A DNA stretch of 64,000 bases from an uncultured Collinsella sp. (GCA_900541025.1 UQIL01000004.1:1-64000); one strand, 5' to 3'. Positions 14,822 to 24,612 are shown, numbered from the stretch's first letter. The notes: generated from the sequence alone by a model not told the origin. Numbers and translations: made by a program.

Positions 14822-17398
14822 ATGTGCGATTGCACAGATCATAAGGATAAGATCCCTGCCTACGACGCGCAGGCCATTGAGTCCCGGTGGATGAAGGCCT
14901 GGGAGGACTCCAACCTCTTCGCGGTCGACACCGACGCTAGCAAGCCCAAGAAGTACGTGCTCGAGATGTTCCCGTATCCGTCGGGCGACCTGCACATGGG
15001 CCACGCGCGCAACTATACCATCGGCGATGCCATGGCCCGTCAGGCCCGCATGCGCGGCTACGACGTGCTGCATCCCATCGGCTTCGATGCCTTTGGCCTG
15101 CCCGCCGAGAACGCTGCCATCAAGCACAACACGCAGGCTGCCGCCTGGACGTATAAGAACATGGACCAGGCGCTCGCCACGATGAAGCGCATGGGCTTCT
15201 CCTACGATCTGGATCGCATGGTCAAGACCTGCAGCCCCGATTATTACCGTTGGGGTCAGTGGATCTTTGAGAAGTTGTGGGAAAAGGGCCTGGTCTACCG
15301 CAAGAAGAACCCGGTCAACTGGTGCCCCACTTGCAAGACCGTTCTGGCCAACGAGCAGGTCACCGAGGGCAAGTGCTGGCGCTGCGGCACCGAGCCCGAG
15401 AAGCGCGACCTGGAGCAGTGGTACTTCAAGATTACCGAGTACTCTCAGGAGCTGCTCGATGACCTGGAGAAGCTCCCCGGCTGGCCCGAGCGCGTCAAGC
15501 AGATGCAGGCCAACTGGATCGGTCGTTCCGAGGGCGCCGAGGTCGACTTTACCCTGTGCGACCAGGATGGCGAGCCCATCGAGGGCGACGAGGGTAAGAT
15601 CACCGTCTTCACCACGCGAGCCGACACGCTCTTCGGTGTCTCCTTCTTTGTCCTGGCTCCCGAGTACGCTCGTCTGCACGAGCTCGTCGAGGGTACGGAG
15701 TACGAGGAGGCCGTGACCAAGATCGTCGAGGACTCCAAGCATATCTCTGCCGTCGAGCGTGCCCAGGGCACCCTCGAGAAGCACGGTGCCTTTACCGGCC
15801 GCTACGTGGTGAACCCGGTCAATGGCGAGAAAGTCCCCGTGTGGGTTGCCGACTACGTCGTAGCCGACTACGGCACCGGCGCCGTCATGGCCGTTCCCTG
15901 CGGCGACCAGCGCGACTTTGAGTTCGCCCGCAAGTACGACCTGCCGATCGTGCCGATCATCCTGGACGATGACGACCGCGCAGCCGTCGAGGCTAACGGT
16001 GAGACCATCGATACCTTCCATGCCGAGACCGTCGACTGGGATTGCGCGCACGCTGCCGAGGGCACGCTCGTCCAGTCCGGTAAGTACACCGGCATGCGCG
16101 GCGGCAAGCACTCCGAGGGCGAGGCTGCGATCGTGGCCGACCTCGAGGCCATGGGCTGCGGTCGTCGCAAGGTCGAGTTCCGTCTGCGAGACTGGCTCAT
16201 CAGCCGTCAGCGCTATTGGGGCAACCCCATCCCGGCCATCCACTGCGAGCACTGCGGTATCGTGCCCGTGCCCGAGGACCAGCTGCCGGTAACGCTGCCC
16301 GAGAACCTGGACCTGGGCGCCGGCGAGACCCTCGCCGAGTGCAAGGAGTTCTACGAGACCACCTGCCCGGTCTGCGGCCGCCCGGCCAAGCGCGAGACCG
16401 ATACCATGGACACCTTTACCTGCTCCAGCTGGTATTACCTGCGCTATACCGATCCGCACAACACCGAGCTGCCCTTCTCCAAGGAAGCCGCGGACCGTTG
16501 GATGCCCGTCGATAACTACATCGGCGGCATCGAGCACGCCATTCTGCACCTGCTCTACAGCCGCTTCTTTACCAAGGCGCTGCGCGACCTGGGTCTGCTG
16601 AGCGTGGACGAGCCCTTTACCAACCTGCTGTGCCAGGGTATGGTCAAGGACGAGAACGGCGACACCATGTCCAAGTCCAAGGGCAACGTCGTGCCCCCGA
16701 GCTCGGTCATCGAGCCCTACGGCGCCGACACCATGCGCCTGGCGATCCTGTTTATCGCCCCGCCCGAGAAGGACTTCGACTGGGATCCCAAGGCCGTCGA
16801 GGGCGCCAACCGCTTTATCAAGCGCGCCTGGCGTATCGTGTGGCAGCTCGTCCAGTCCGGCGACGCCAACGTTGCCTTCGACAAGTCCGTGCTCGACGAG
16901 ACCGCGATGAAGCTCTACCGCGAGCGTCACCGCACCATCGCCAAGTGCACCGAGGACTTTGACCGCGGCCAGTTCAACACCGCGATCTCGGCCGTCATGG
17001 AGCTCGTCAACGCCGCGAGCGCCTACCTCAACGCCACCGAGGGCGCATCGCGCGACAAGGCGCTGTGCTACGGCGTGGCCAAGGACATCGTGAGCGTCCT
17101 TGCCCCCATCTGCCCGTTCTGGGCCGACGAGCTGTGGCACGAGGCGCTCGGCTGCGAGGGCAACGCCTACACCGCCGCCTGGCCCGAGTTCGACCTGGCC
17201 GAGTCCATCGAGGACACGGTGCAGATTGTCGTCCAGGTGCTCGGCAAGGTCCGCGGCCGCATCGACGTGGCCCGCGATGCCTCCAACGAGGAGATGCAGG
17301 CTGCCGCCGAGGCCGCTGTCGCCAAGTGGACCGAGGGCAAGACGGTCGTCAAGGCCATCTGCGTGCCCGGCAAGCTGGTCAACCTGGTGGTCAAGTAA
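14822..17398 (+). CDS. leuS: Leucyl-tRNA synthetase
   Basis: 858 residues, a class I synthetase charging tRNA-Leu. HMGH (the HIGH motif) is in GDLHMGHARN, MSKSK is the KMSKS loop, and a CP1 editing domain lies between (about 220-420). Cysteine pairs (CPTC...CWRC and CEHC...CPVC) suggest zinc-binding modules. The reading frame is open further upstream, but ATG 14822 has AAAGGAGCTGAT directly before it and matches the usual N-terminus; the upstream stretch lies in the leader hairpin. Confidence 0.97.
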   Translation: MCDCTDHKDKIPAYDAQAIESRWMKAWEDSNLFAVDTDASKPKKYVLEMFPYPSGDLHMGHARNYTIGDAMARQARMRGYDVLHPIGFDAFGLPAENAAIKHNTQAAAWTYKNMDQALATMKRMGFSYDLDRMVKTCSPDYYRWGQWIFEKLWEKGLVYRKKNPVNWCPTCKTVLANEQVTEGKCWRCGTEPEKRDLEQWYFKITEYSQELLDDLEKLPGWPERVKQMQANWIGRSEGAEVDFTLCDQDGEPIEGDEGKITVFTTRADTLFGVSFFVLAPEYARLHELVEGTEYEEAVTKIVEDSKHISAVERAQGTLEKHGAFTGRYVVNPVNGEKVPVWVADYVVADYGTGAVMAVPCGDQRDFEFARKYDLPIVPIILDDDDRAAVEANGETIDTFHAETVDWDCAHAAEGTLVQSGKYTGMRGGKHSEGEAAIVADLEAMGCGRRKVEFRLRDWLISRQRYWGNPIPAIHCEHCGIVPVPEDQLPVTLPENLDLGAGETLAECKEFYETTCPVCGRPAKRETDTMDTFTCSSWYYLRYTDPHNTELPFSKEAADRWMPVDNYIGGIEHAILHLLYSRFFTKALRDLGLLSVDEPFTNLLCQGMVKDENGDTMSKSKGNVVPPSSVIEPYGADTMRLAILFIAPPEKDFDWDPKAVEGANRFIKRAWRIVWQLVQSGDANVAFDKSVLDETAMKLYRERHRTIAKCTEDFDRGQFNTAISAVMELVNAASAYLNATEGASRDKALCYGVAKDIVSVLAPICPFWADELWHEALGCEGNAYTAAWPEFDLAESIEDTVQIVVQVLGKVRGRIDVARDASNEEMQAAAEAAVAKWTEGKTVVKAICVPGKLVNLVVK

Positions 17399-17427
17399 GC
17401 ACTGCGCGCTTAACTGACGCATAAAAG

Positions 17428-17462
17428 ACGAGGGGCGATCCGGTTGGGTCGTCCCTCGTTTT
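17428..17462 (+). terminator. Intrinsic terminator after leuS
   Basis: A 13-bp stem with two wobbles (17428-17440 with 17447-17459), loop CGGTTG, then a TTTT run. Confidence 0.8.
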
Positions 17463-17549
17463 GCATGTATCTGCCTAGTTGCCTTCGGCCAATTGTCCTA
17501 TTCTTGTGGAGAACCTGTGCGCACGCTGACCTGCGGGTTTGCGTTGTGC

Positions 17550-17578
17550 TTGCACGTTTGCGCAGGTATTGCTATAGT
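17550..17578 (+). promoter_or_regulatory. Promoter of the rimP-nusA-infB operon
   Basis: TTGCAC (17550-17555), a 17-bp spacer and TATAGT (17573-17578) form the best sigma-70 promoter in the window. Transcription would start near 17585. Confidence 0.75.
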
Positions 17579-17603
17579 TTGCTTGGAAATGAAGTTGTAA
17601 TTG

Positions 17604-17636
17604 AAAGAAGTGGGGTTTCGGCCCCGCTTCTTTTTT
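17604..17636 (+). terminator. Leader terminator (attenuator) before rimP
   Basis: A stem of about 12 bp (GAAGTGGGG core at 17607-17615 with 17622-17630), loop TTTCGG, then TTTTTT (17631-17636). It lies between the promoter and the rimP ATG at 17657, so operon transcripts must read through it. NusA, encoded downstream, promotes pausing and termination, so feedback control is plausible. Confidence 0.75.
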
Positions 17637-17656
17637 GTATGGATGGAGGTGCCGCA

Positions 17657-18151
17657 ATGGTCAAGACCAAGACCGAGCAGGCGATCATCGACGCGCTCGA
17701 GGCCGTCGCTCCCCAGCACGATATCGACATCGTCGACGTCGAGCTCGTGGGTGCCACCAAGGCCCCCTGCGTGCGCGTGCGTATCGAGGGTGCCGAGGGT
17801 CAGAGCCTGTCGCTCAACGACGTCACGGCCAACACCAAGTGGGTCGGCGATGTGATTGAGGAGCTCGACCCCATCTCTTCGAGCTATACGCTTGAGGTGT
17901 CGAGCCCGGGCATGGCGCGCCCGCTGCGCCGTCCGAGTGACTTTGCCCGCTTTGTGGGCGAGAACTGCGAGCTCACCTCCACCGCCACCGAGGGCCGTCG
18001 CAAGTACGCCGGCAAGATTGCCTCCGCCACCGAGACGAGCGTGACCCTCGAGCTCGAGGACGGCGAGTCCGTTACCCTCGATTTCTCTGATGTTAAAAAG
18101 TGCAAGTTGAAGCCCACCTACGACTTCAAGCCCGCGAAGGAAGGAAAGTAA
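17657..18151 (+). CDS. rimP: Ribosome maturation factor RimP
   Basis: 164 residues, needed for 30S subunit maturation. The N-terminal alpha/beta domain has DIVDVELVG and VRIEG strands and the conserved SSSYTLEVSSPGMARPL motif, followed by an SH3-like C-terminal domain. ATG 17657 has GGAGG 6 nt upstream; the frame is open further 5' but that part overlaps the leader terminator and promoter. It precedes nusA by one base. Confidence 0.92.
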   Translation: MVKTKTEQAIIDALEAVAPQHDIDIVDVELVGATKAPCVRVRIEGAEGQSLSLNDVTANTKWVGDVIEELDPISSSYTLEVSSPGMARPLRRPSDFARFVGENCELTSTATEGRRKYAGKIASATETSVTLELEDGESVTLDFSDVKKCKLKPTYDFKPAKEGK

Positions 18152-18152
18152 G

Positions 18153-19400
18153 ATGGCAGCATCCGACATGATGTCCGCCCTGATGGAGCTTTGCCAGGAG
18201 AAGCACATCGACCAGCTCTACCTGATCGACCGCCTGGAGCAGTCGCTCGCCAAGAGCTATGCCGAGATCCTGCATCTTGAGTGGGGTGCCAAGGTGACCA
18301 TCGACCGTACCACCGGCAAGATCTACGTCTACCGCCTGGAGCCGATCGATGATTCCATGGACGAGGAGGGCAACTTCACCGAGTTCGAGGAGATCGACGT
18401 CACCCCCAAGAACACGAGCCGCATCGCCGCCCAGCACGCCAAGGCCGAGATCAACGCCATCGTGCGTAACTCCGCCCGCGAGCAGATCTACGAGGAGTTC
18501 TCCGGCCGCATCGGTGACCTCATCAGCGGTACCGTGCTTCAGTCCACGCCCGACTTCACGATCGTCAAGATCCGCGAGGGCGTCGAGGCCGAGCTTCCGC
18601 ACTTCGATCAGCGTCGTTACGAGAACGAGCGCAACGAGCGTCCGATGGGCGAGCGCTACCTGCACAACCAGCATATCAAGGCCGTGATCATCGACGTTCG
18701 CGACCCCAACTCCAACCTGCAGCCGGTTCGTGGCGAGCACAGCCGTCCGCCGATTGTCATCTCCCGTACCCACCCCGAGCTCATGCGTCGTCTGTTTGAG
18801 CAGGAGGTGCCCGAGATCTATGAGGGCACCGTTCAGATCAAGTCGATCGCCCGCGAGCCCGGCCAGCGCTCCAAAGTCGCCGTCCACTCGCTCGACGACC
18901 GTCTGGATCCCGTGGGCGCCTGCGTCGGCCCTAAGGGCAGCCGCGTTCGCGCTGTCGTGGGCGAGCTCCGCGGCGAGCGCGTCGACGTCATCCTGTGGGA
19001 TGCCGATCCTGCCGTCTACGTCGCCAACGCCCTGTCGCCCGCTAAGGTCACCCGCGTCCTCATCGACGAGGAGAAGGCCTACGCCGGCGTCATCGTTCCC
19101 GACGACCAGCTGTCCCTCGCCATCGGCAAGGAGGGCCAGAATGCCCGCCTCGCCGCGCGCCTGACCGGCTGGCACATCGACATCAAGTCAGAGACGCTTG
19201 CCGCCGACATCCTCAAGAACGTTCCCGTTCACGAGGAGCCCGCCGCCGACCTGATCGGTGACGAGGAGGACGAAGACGTCCGTCGCTGCGAGTACGTGTC
19301 CGAGGACGGCATCCAGTGCCGCAACCAGGCTCGTCCCGGCTCCCGTTTCTGCGGTGTCCACGACACCGACGCCTTCGATGATGCGGAGGACCTGATCTAG
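18153..19400 (+). CDS. nusA: Transcription factor NusA with C-terminal Cys/His motif
   Basis: 415 residues. Order: N-terminal RNAP-binding domain, S1 domain (about 130-200), then KH1 and KH2 (GPKGSRVRAVVGELRGE and AIGKEGQNARLAAR). It modulates pausing, termination and antitermination. After the KH domains comes an acidic linker and a possible zinc-binding motif: Cys379, Cys389, Cys400, His403 (C-x9-C-x10-C-x2-H). This tail is unusual for NusA. The YlxR/DUF448 gene that often sits between nusA and infB is missing here. It starts 1 nt after rimP. Confidence 0.93.
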   Translation: MAASDMMSALMELCQEKHIDQLYLIDRLEQSLAKSYAEILHLEWGAKVTIDRTTGKIYVYRLEPIDDSMDEEGNFTEFEEIDVTPKNTSRIAAQHAKAEINAIVRNSAREQIYEEFSGRIGDLISGTVLQSTPDFTIVKIREGVEAELPHFDQRRYENERNERPMGERYLHNQHIKAVIIDVRDPNSNLQPVRGEHSRPPIVISRTHPELMRRLFEQEVPEIYEGTVQIKSIAREPGQRSKVAVHSLDDRLDPVGACVGPKGSRVRAVVGELRGERVDVILWDADPAVYVANALSPAKVTRVLIDEEKAYAGVIVPDDQLSLAIGKEGQNARLAARLTGWHIDIKSETLAADILKNVPVHEEPAADLIGDEEDEDVRRCEYVSEDGIQCRNQARPGSRFCGVHDTDAFDDAEDLI

Positions 19401-19491
19401 CGCGCGGTCGCGCCGGGCAGGTCCCGGCGCATCTCCCACGCTCGTTCAGTCTCTAGGCACCCAAGGTGCCAGAAAGGGTAGGTGAAGTCAT

Positions 19492-22206
19492 ATGGCAAAA
19501 GTCCGTGTGTCCACCCTGGCCAAAGAGTTCGGCATGACCTCCAAGGAACTGATGGGTCATCTCGCCGATATGAAGATTCCCGCTAAGTCCGCTTCCTCCA
19601 CCTTGGAGGACGCCTATGTCGCCATGGTTCGCAAGCAGCTTGCCTCGGTGATCGAGGCCCGCGCTCAGGAAGTCGAGGCCGCCAAGCAAGCCGAGGAGCA
19701 GGCAGCTGCCGCTGAGGAGGCCGCCCGCGCCGCCGAGGCCGAGCGCGAGCGCATCGCCGCCGAGAAGGCACGCGAGGAGGAGCGCCGACAGTTTGCCGCA
19801 GCCCAGGCTGCCGAGGAGGCCGCCCGCGCGGAGGCCGAGGCCAAGAAGAAGGCTGAGCAGGAGCGCCTTGCTCGTGAGAAGGAGGAGGCTGCCCGCGAGG
19901 CCCAGCGCCGCGCCGTTCCCGCTTCCGACTCCGGTTCGCGCTTCCGTTCGCTGCTCGACCAGATCGCCGCACAGGAGACCGTGCTCAAGGAGAAGAAGGA
20001 CGCCGAGGACAAGGCCAAGGCCGAGCGCGCCGCTGAGCGCGGTAACCGTCGTGGCGGCAACAACGACCGCCGCGGTGGCCGTCGTAACGATCGTAACGCC
20101 TCCGACAACAACTCCGAGCGCAACGCCTCTGAGAGCCGTCCGCACAGCCATCGCACCAACGCCAGCAACAACGTCGCTGCCGGCATGGACTTCCCCAACC
20201 CCGATAAGCAGGGCAAGGGCAAGAAGCGCAAGGGCGGTCATAACAACGAAGAGGACCACTACAGCCGCATGGCTCGCGAGGCCGAGGAGTACAGCCGCGA
20301 GAAGGTGCTCGAGGAGGCCCGCGCCGCCGTTGAGGAGGCCTCTCGCGAGTCCACCGGTCGCCGCAAGAAGCGCAAGGAGAAGCGCGAGCGCGAGGCTGCC
20401 AAGGCTCAGGAGGAGCGCAAGATAGAGGAGGCGCTGGCCCAGGGCGTGAACCCCGAGGACCTCGATGCCATCAAGGTCTCCCAGGGCGTTACCGTCCAGG
20501 AGCTTGCCGAGGCGCTCGACGTTCCGGCCAACGACATCATCAAGCGCCTGTTCCTGCTTGGTACGCCGCTCACCATGACGCAGTCCATGTCCGACGACCT
20601 CGTCGAGCTCGTTGCCGACGACCTGGGCCGTCAGATCAAGATCATCACCCCCGAGGAGGAGAACACCTTCTCGTTCTACGATGATCCCGCCGACCTTAAG
20701 CCGCGCGCCCCGGTCGTCACCGTCATGGGTCACGTCGACCACGGCAAGACGAGCCTCCTCGACGCCATCCGTCACACCGGCGTCGCTGCCGGCGAGGCGG
20801 GCGGCATTACGCAGGCCATCGGCGCTTCGCAGGTCATGATCAACGACCGCAAGATCACCTTTATCGATACCCCTGGTCACGCCACCTTTACGGCCATGCG
20901 TGCCCGTGGCGCCAAGGTGACCGACATCGTCATCCTGATCGTCGCCGCCGACGACGGCGTCATGCCCCAGACGGTCGAGTCGATCAACCACGCCAAGGCT
21001 GCCGGCGTTCCCATCGTCGTCGCCGTCAACAAGATCGATAAGCCCGGCGCCAACCCCGACCGTGTGCGTCAGGAGCTCACCGAGTACGGCGTCATCCCCG
21101 AGGAGTGGGGCGGACAGAACATGTTCGTCAACATCTCGGCCAAGCAGAAGATCGGTATCGACGACCTTCTGGAGACCGTGCTGCTCCAGGCAGACGTGCT
21201 CGAGCTCAAGGCCAACCCGGACACCTTTGCCTCCGGCAACGTCCTCGAGGCCAAGCTCGACAAGGGCCGCGGCTCGGTCGCTACCGTGCTCGTGACCCGC
21301 GGTACCCTGCACGTGGGCGATACGCTGGTCGCCGGCCTTACCTACGGTCGCGTCCGCGCCATGCTCGACCCCAAGGGCCGCGCCGTCACCGAGGCCGGTC
21401 CCTCCGACGCCGTCGAGATTCTGGGCCTGCAGTCCGTGCCCAACGCCGGTGACGAGTTCCGCGTGTTCGAGGACGAGCGCGAGGCTCGCGCCCTTGCCGA
21501 CGAGCGTTCGCTCAAGGCCCGTATCGAGGAGCAGAGCCGCGTGAAGCACGTCACGCTCGAGAACCTCTTTGAGACCATCGCCGACGCCGAGGTCAAGGAG
21601 CTCAACCTGATCATCAAGGCCGACGTCCAGGGTTCCATCGAGGCCCTTCAGGACTCGCTCGACAAGATGGATCAGTCCGAGGTTCGCATCAACACGATCC
21701 ACTCCGCCGTCGGTGCCATCAACGAGACCGACGTCGTCCTGGCCGACGCCTCCAACGCCATCATCATCGGCTTTGGCGTCCGTCCCGACGGTAAGGCCCG
21801 CTCCGCTGCCGAGCGCGAGGGCGTCGAGATCCGTTGTTACGACGTCATCTATAAGTGCCTCGAGGAGCTCGACGCCGCCCGTATCGGCATGCTCAAGCCC
21901 ACCGAGGTCGAGGTCGCCACGGGTACCGCGACTGTCCTGGACACTTTCAAGGTGCCCAAAGTCGGTATCGCCGCCGGTGTCCGCGTCGAAGAGGGCGAGA
22001 TCGCCGCGACCGATTCCGTGCGCCTGGTGCGCGACGGTATCGTGGTCTTCAACGGCAAGATCGCCTCGATGCGCCACTACAAGGACGAGGCCAAGAGCCT
22101 CAAGAGCGGTTCCGAGGGCGGCATTGGCCTGGAGAACTTCCAGGACATCAAGCCCGGCGACCAGATCGAGGGTTACCGCATCGACCAGGTTGCCCGTACC
22201 GAGTAG
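19492..22206 (+). CDS. infB: Translation initiation factor IF-2
   Basis: 904 residues. The N-terminal IF2-N helix domain (AKVRVSTLAKEFGMTSKEL) is followed by a long Ala/Glu/Arg-rich coiled linker (about 60-310), a second IF2-N (about 320-370), and the GTPase domain with GHVDHGKTSLLD, DTPGH and NKID. C-terminal domains bind fMet-tRNA. AGAAAGGG precedes the ATG. The GTP-dependent factor positions initiator tRNA on the 30S subunit. Confidence 0.96.
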   Translation: MAKVRVSTLAKEFGMTSKELMGHLADMKIPAKSASSTLEDAYVAMVRKQLASVIEARAQEVEAAKQAEEQAAAAEEAARAAEAERERIAAEKAREEERRQFAAAQAAEEAARAEAEAKKKAEQERLAREKEEAAREAQRRAVPASDSGSRFRSLLDQIAAQETVLKEKKDAEDKAKAERAAERGNRRGGNNDRRGGRRNDRNASDNNSERNASESRPHSHRTNASNNVAAGMDFPNPDKQGKGKKRKGGHNNEEDHYSRMAREAEEYSREKVLEEARAAVEEASRESTGRRKKRKEKREREAAKAQEERKIEEALAQGVNPEDLDAIKVSQGVTVQELAEALDVPANDIIKRLFLLGTPLTMTQSMSDDLVELVADDLGRQIKIITPEEENTFSFYDDPADLKPRAPVVTVMGHVDHGKTSLLDAIRHTGVAAGEAGGITQAIGASQVMINDRKITFIDTPGHATFTAMRARGAKVTDIVILIVAADDGVMPQTVESINHAKAAGVPIVVAVNKIDKPGANPDRVRQELTEYGVIPEEWGGQNMFVNISAKQKIGIDDLLETVLLQADVLELKANPDTFASGNVLEAKLDKGRGSVATVLVTRGTLHVGDTLVAGLTYGRVRAMLDPKGRAVTEAGPSDAVEILGLQSVPNAGDEFRVFEDEREARALADERSLKARIEEQSRVKHVTLENLFETIADAEVKELNLIIKADVQGSIEALQDSLDKMDQSEVRINTIHSAVGAINETDVVLADASNAIIIGFGVRPDGKARSAAEREGVEIRCYDVIYKCLEELDAARIGMLKPTEVEVATGTATVLDTFKVPKVGIAAGVRVEEGEIAATDSVRLVRDGIVVFNGKIASMRHYKDEAKSLKSGSEGGIGLENFQDIKPGDQIEGYRIDQVARTE

Positions 22207-22217
22207 GGGGTAGCGCT

Positions 22218-22628
22218 ATGAAGCAAACGCAGGCAACCCGCCGTCTGGGCGAGCAGCTTCGCGAGAAGCTTGGTTATATCCTGCTCTTTGAGGTTTCCGA
22301 TCCGCGTCTCGACCTAGTTACTTTGACCGCGGTCGAGGTCGCGGTGGACCGTTCGTTCGCGCGTGTGTACGTGTCGTGCGATGCGAGCCGCTACGACGAG
22401 GTCATGGAGGCGCTCGCAAGTGCCAAGGGCCGTATTCGCAGCCTGTTGGCTCGCTCGCTCGATTGGCGTGTCACGCCCGAGCTCGATTTTCGCATCGATC
22501 GCTCGACCGATGAGGCCGAGCGCATCACGCGTGCGCTGGAAAACGTTCCCGCCACGCTTGCGATCGAAAAGGACGAGGACGGCTATCCGATAGCGGATGC
22601 CGCCCAGGAGGCAGCTTTAGATGACTAA
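22218..22628 (+). CDS. rbfA: Ribosome-binding factor A
   Basis: 136 residues with the single KH-like fold: LREKLGYILLFEVSDPRLDLVTLTAVEVAVD and LDFRIDRSTDEAERI in separate strands are family marks. Binds the 5' helix of 16S rRNA during 30S maturation. ATG 22218 follows GGGGGTAGCGCT, 11 nt after infB; the longer open frame upstream is inside infB. It overlaps the next gene by 8 nt. Confidence 0.92.
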   Translation: MKQTQATRRLGEQLREKLGYILLFEVSDPRLDLVTLTAVEVAVDRSFARVYVSCDASRYDEVMEALASAKGRIRSLLARSLDWRVTPELDFRIDRSTDEAERITRALENVPATLAIEKDEDGYPIADAAQEAALDD

Positions 22629-23664
22629 TTCCGCCGACCTCGCCTCGTGCGAGTCTGCAGATATTCAGCGACGCATCCTCGAGCTCATCGAGGATGCGTC
22701 CTCCATTGCGATTTCGGGACATACTTCTCCCGATGGCGATGCCCTGGGCTCCGTGCTGGGTCTGGGCCTTTCGCTCATGAAGTTTTTCCCCAACAAGGAC
22801 ATTGCGCTGCTGCTGGCAGACGATGACCCGGTTCCGCGCATCTACCGATTTATGGAAGGCTCCGATCGCCTGGTGCCGGCATCTGCGTACACTGGCAATC
22901 CGGACCTGTTCATCTCGGTGGACGTACCGGTCGTCGAGCGTCTCAATAATTCCGCCGAGGTGCTTCGTCGCTCCAAGCATGTGGTGTGCTTCGATCATCA
23001 TCCGGCGCGCGAGGAGTTTGCCGAGCTGAGTCTGAGGCGCGTCGATGCCGCGGCCTGCGCCATGATCATCGACCGTTTCTTGGACAATTGCGGCATTGTC
23101 GCACGTGATGGCGTTGCGACCTGCCTGCTGTGTGGCTTGGTTACCGATACCGGCCGTTTTCAGTACCAAAACGCCGATGCCGCCGCGTTCCATGCGGCCT
23201 CGCGCCTGGTTGCCCACGGTGCCGATCCGGCGCGAGTGGCACTCGAGGTATATCAGAGCATGCGCGTTGAGTTTTTGCACCTCAAGTCCATCGTTATGGG
23301 CCGCATCAAGACAGTGGCCCACGGGCGCGTCGCGTATAGCTACGCGTACCAGAGTGACCTTGAGGCCTGCGGCGTCACCTCGGACGAGTGCGACGGCCTG
23401 GTCGATGTGGTGCGTTCGGTGATGGGCGTCGAGGTCTGCATGTTCTTAAAGGGCATTGAGGGCGATACCAAGGTGCGTGGCAACCTGCGCTCCAAGGGCG
23501 ACCTCGATGTGTCCGAGATTGCTGCCAACTTTGGCGGTGGCGGGCATCATGCCGCCGCCGGCTTTTCCAACAACGGAACGATTCTCGAGACGCTTACCGT
23601 GGCACTTCCCATGCTGGCCGAGCTGGTGGGGGAGGATCCCGCTTCGGTGACCGTCGAGCTTTAA
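22621..23664 (+). CDS. nrnA: DHH/DHHA1 phosphoesterase (NrnA-like)
   Basis: 347 residues, a bifunctional oligoribonuclease / pAp phosphatase type. Motifs: GHTSPDGDALGSVL, CFDHHP (the DHH triad), LVTDTGRF and C-terminal GGGHHAAAGF of DHHA1. It degrades nanoRNA, including pGpG from c-di-GMP turnover in some bacteria, which could connect with PelD. It overlaps rbfA by 8 nt, as often seen in nusA-infB-rbfA operons. Confidence 0.88.
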   Translation: MTNSADLASCESADIQRRILELIEDASSIAISGHTSPDGDALGSVLGLGLSLMKFFPNKDIALLLADDDPVPRIYRFMEGSDRLVPASAYTGNPDLFISVDVPVVERLNNSAEVLRRSKHVVCFDHHPAREEFAELSLRRVDAAACAMIIDRFLDNCGIVARDGVATCLLCGLVTDTGRFQYQNADAAAFHAASRLVAHGADPARVALEVYQSMRVEFLHLKSIVMGRIKTVAHGRVAYSYAYQSDLEACGVTSDECDGLVDVVRSVMGVEVCMFLKGIEGDTKVRGNLRSKGDLDVSEIAANFGGGGHHAAAGFSNNGTILETLTVALPMLAELVGEDPASVTVEL

Positions 23665-23679
23665 CTTTTTGGATGGTAC

Positions 23680-24612
23680 ATGGCTCGTCGTACGCCTTCT
23701 CAACTGAATATGCTGCTCGCCGTCGATAAGCCGGTGGGCTGCACGTCCCACGATGTGGTCTCGCAATGCCGACGCGCCCTCCATGAGCGGCGCGTCGGCC
23801 ATGCCGGCACGCTCGACCCCATGGCATCGGGTGTCATGGTGGTGGGCGTGGGCCAGGCCACCCGTCTGCTGGGCATGCTTACCCTCGATACCAAAAGCTA
23901 TGTCGCCGACATTTCGTTTGGCGCCGAGACCAATACCGATGATGCGGAGGGCGAGGCGGTCCGCACGGTGGCTGTTGGCAACGAGCTCCGCGATCCTGCC
24001 TTTGCCCGTGAGCACTTGGCCGCCATGCTGGGTCCGCAGATGCAGGTGCCGCCGGCGTTTTCGGCTATCTCGGTCAATGGCGTTCGCGCCTACAAGTCTG
24101 CTCGCGAGGGCAATGCGGTGGACCTACCTCCGCGCCCCGTCGAGGTCTATGCCGCCGACCTGATCGCCGTGGGCGGCGAAGGTGATACGTGTGTGTGGAC
24201 CGTGGCGTTCTCGGTGAGCAAGGGCACCTATATCCGTGCGCTCGCTCGCGACCTGGGCCGCGCTTGCGATAGCGCCGCGCATATTTCCGCGCTGCGCCGC
24301 ACGGCCTCCGGTGTTGTTTCCATTGGCGCCTGTCATGCGGTCGAGGAGCTTTCTCCCGAGTCCGCGGCTGGCTTTGCCCTGGATCCCATTGCGGCCCTGG
24401 GCGCCACGCGTGTTGACTTGCCGGGCAATCTTGCCGACGACCTGCTCTGCGGCCGACGCATTCCCGTTGAGCGTGCGCTTGCCGATTTCGATTCCTCGAA
24501 GGCGCCGTTTGCGTTGGTGCTCGATGGGGGACTCAAGGCGCTCGCCCGCATTGAGGGCGGCCGCTTTGTCATGGAGCACGTGTTTCCGCAGGCAGTCGGC
24601 GGTGTTCGATGA
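23680..24612 (+). CDS. truB: tRNA pseudouridine-55 synthase
   Basis: 310 residues. Makes Psi55 in the T-loop of tRNAs. The start LLAVDKPVGCTSHDVV and catalytic GHAGTLDPMASGV (Asp in GTLDP) are diagnostic; a small PUA-like C-terminal region follows. It starts 15 nt after the phosphoesterase gene and its stop overlaps the ribF start (ATGA). Confidence 0.95.
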   Translation: MARRTPSQLNMLLAVDKPVGCTSHDVVSQCRRALHERRVGHAGTLDPMASGVMVVGVGQATRLLGMLTLDTKSYVADISFGAETNTDDAEGEAVRTVAVGNELRDPAFAREHLAAMLGPQMQVPPAFSAISVNGVRAYKSAREGNAVDLPPRPVEVYAADLIAVGGEGDTCVWTVAFSVSKGTYIRALARDLGRACDSAAHISALRRTASGVVSIGACHAVEELSPESAAGFALDPIAALGATRVDLPGNLADDLLCGRRIPVERALADFDSSKAPFALVLDGGLKALARIEGGRFVMEHVFPQAVGGVR

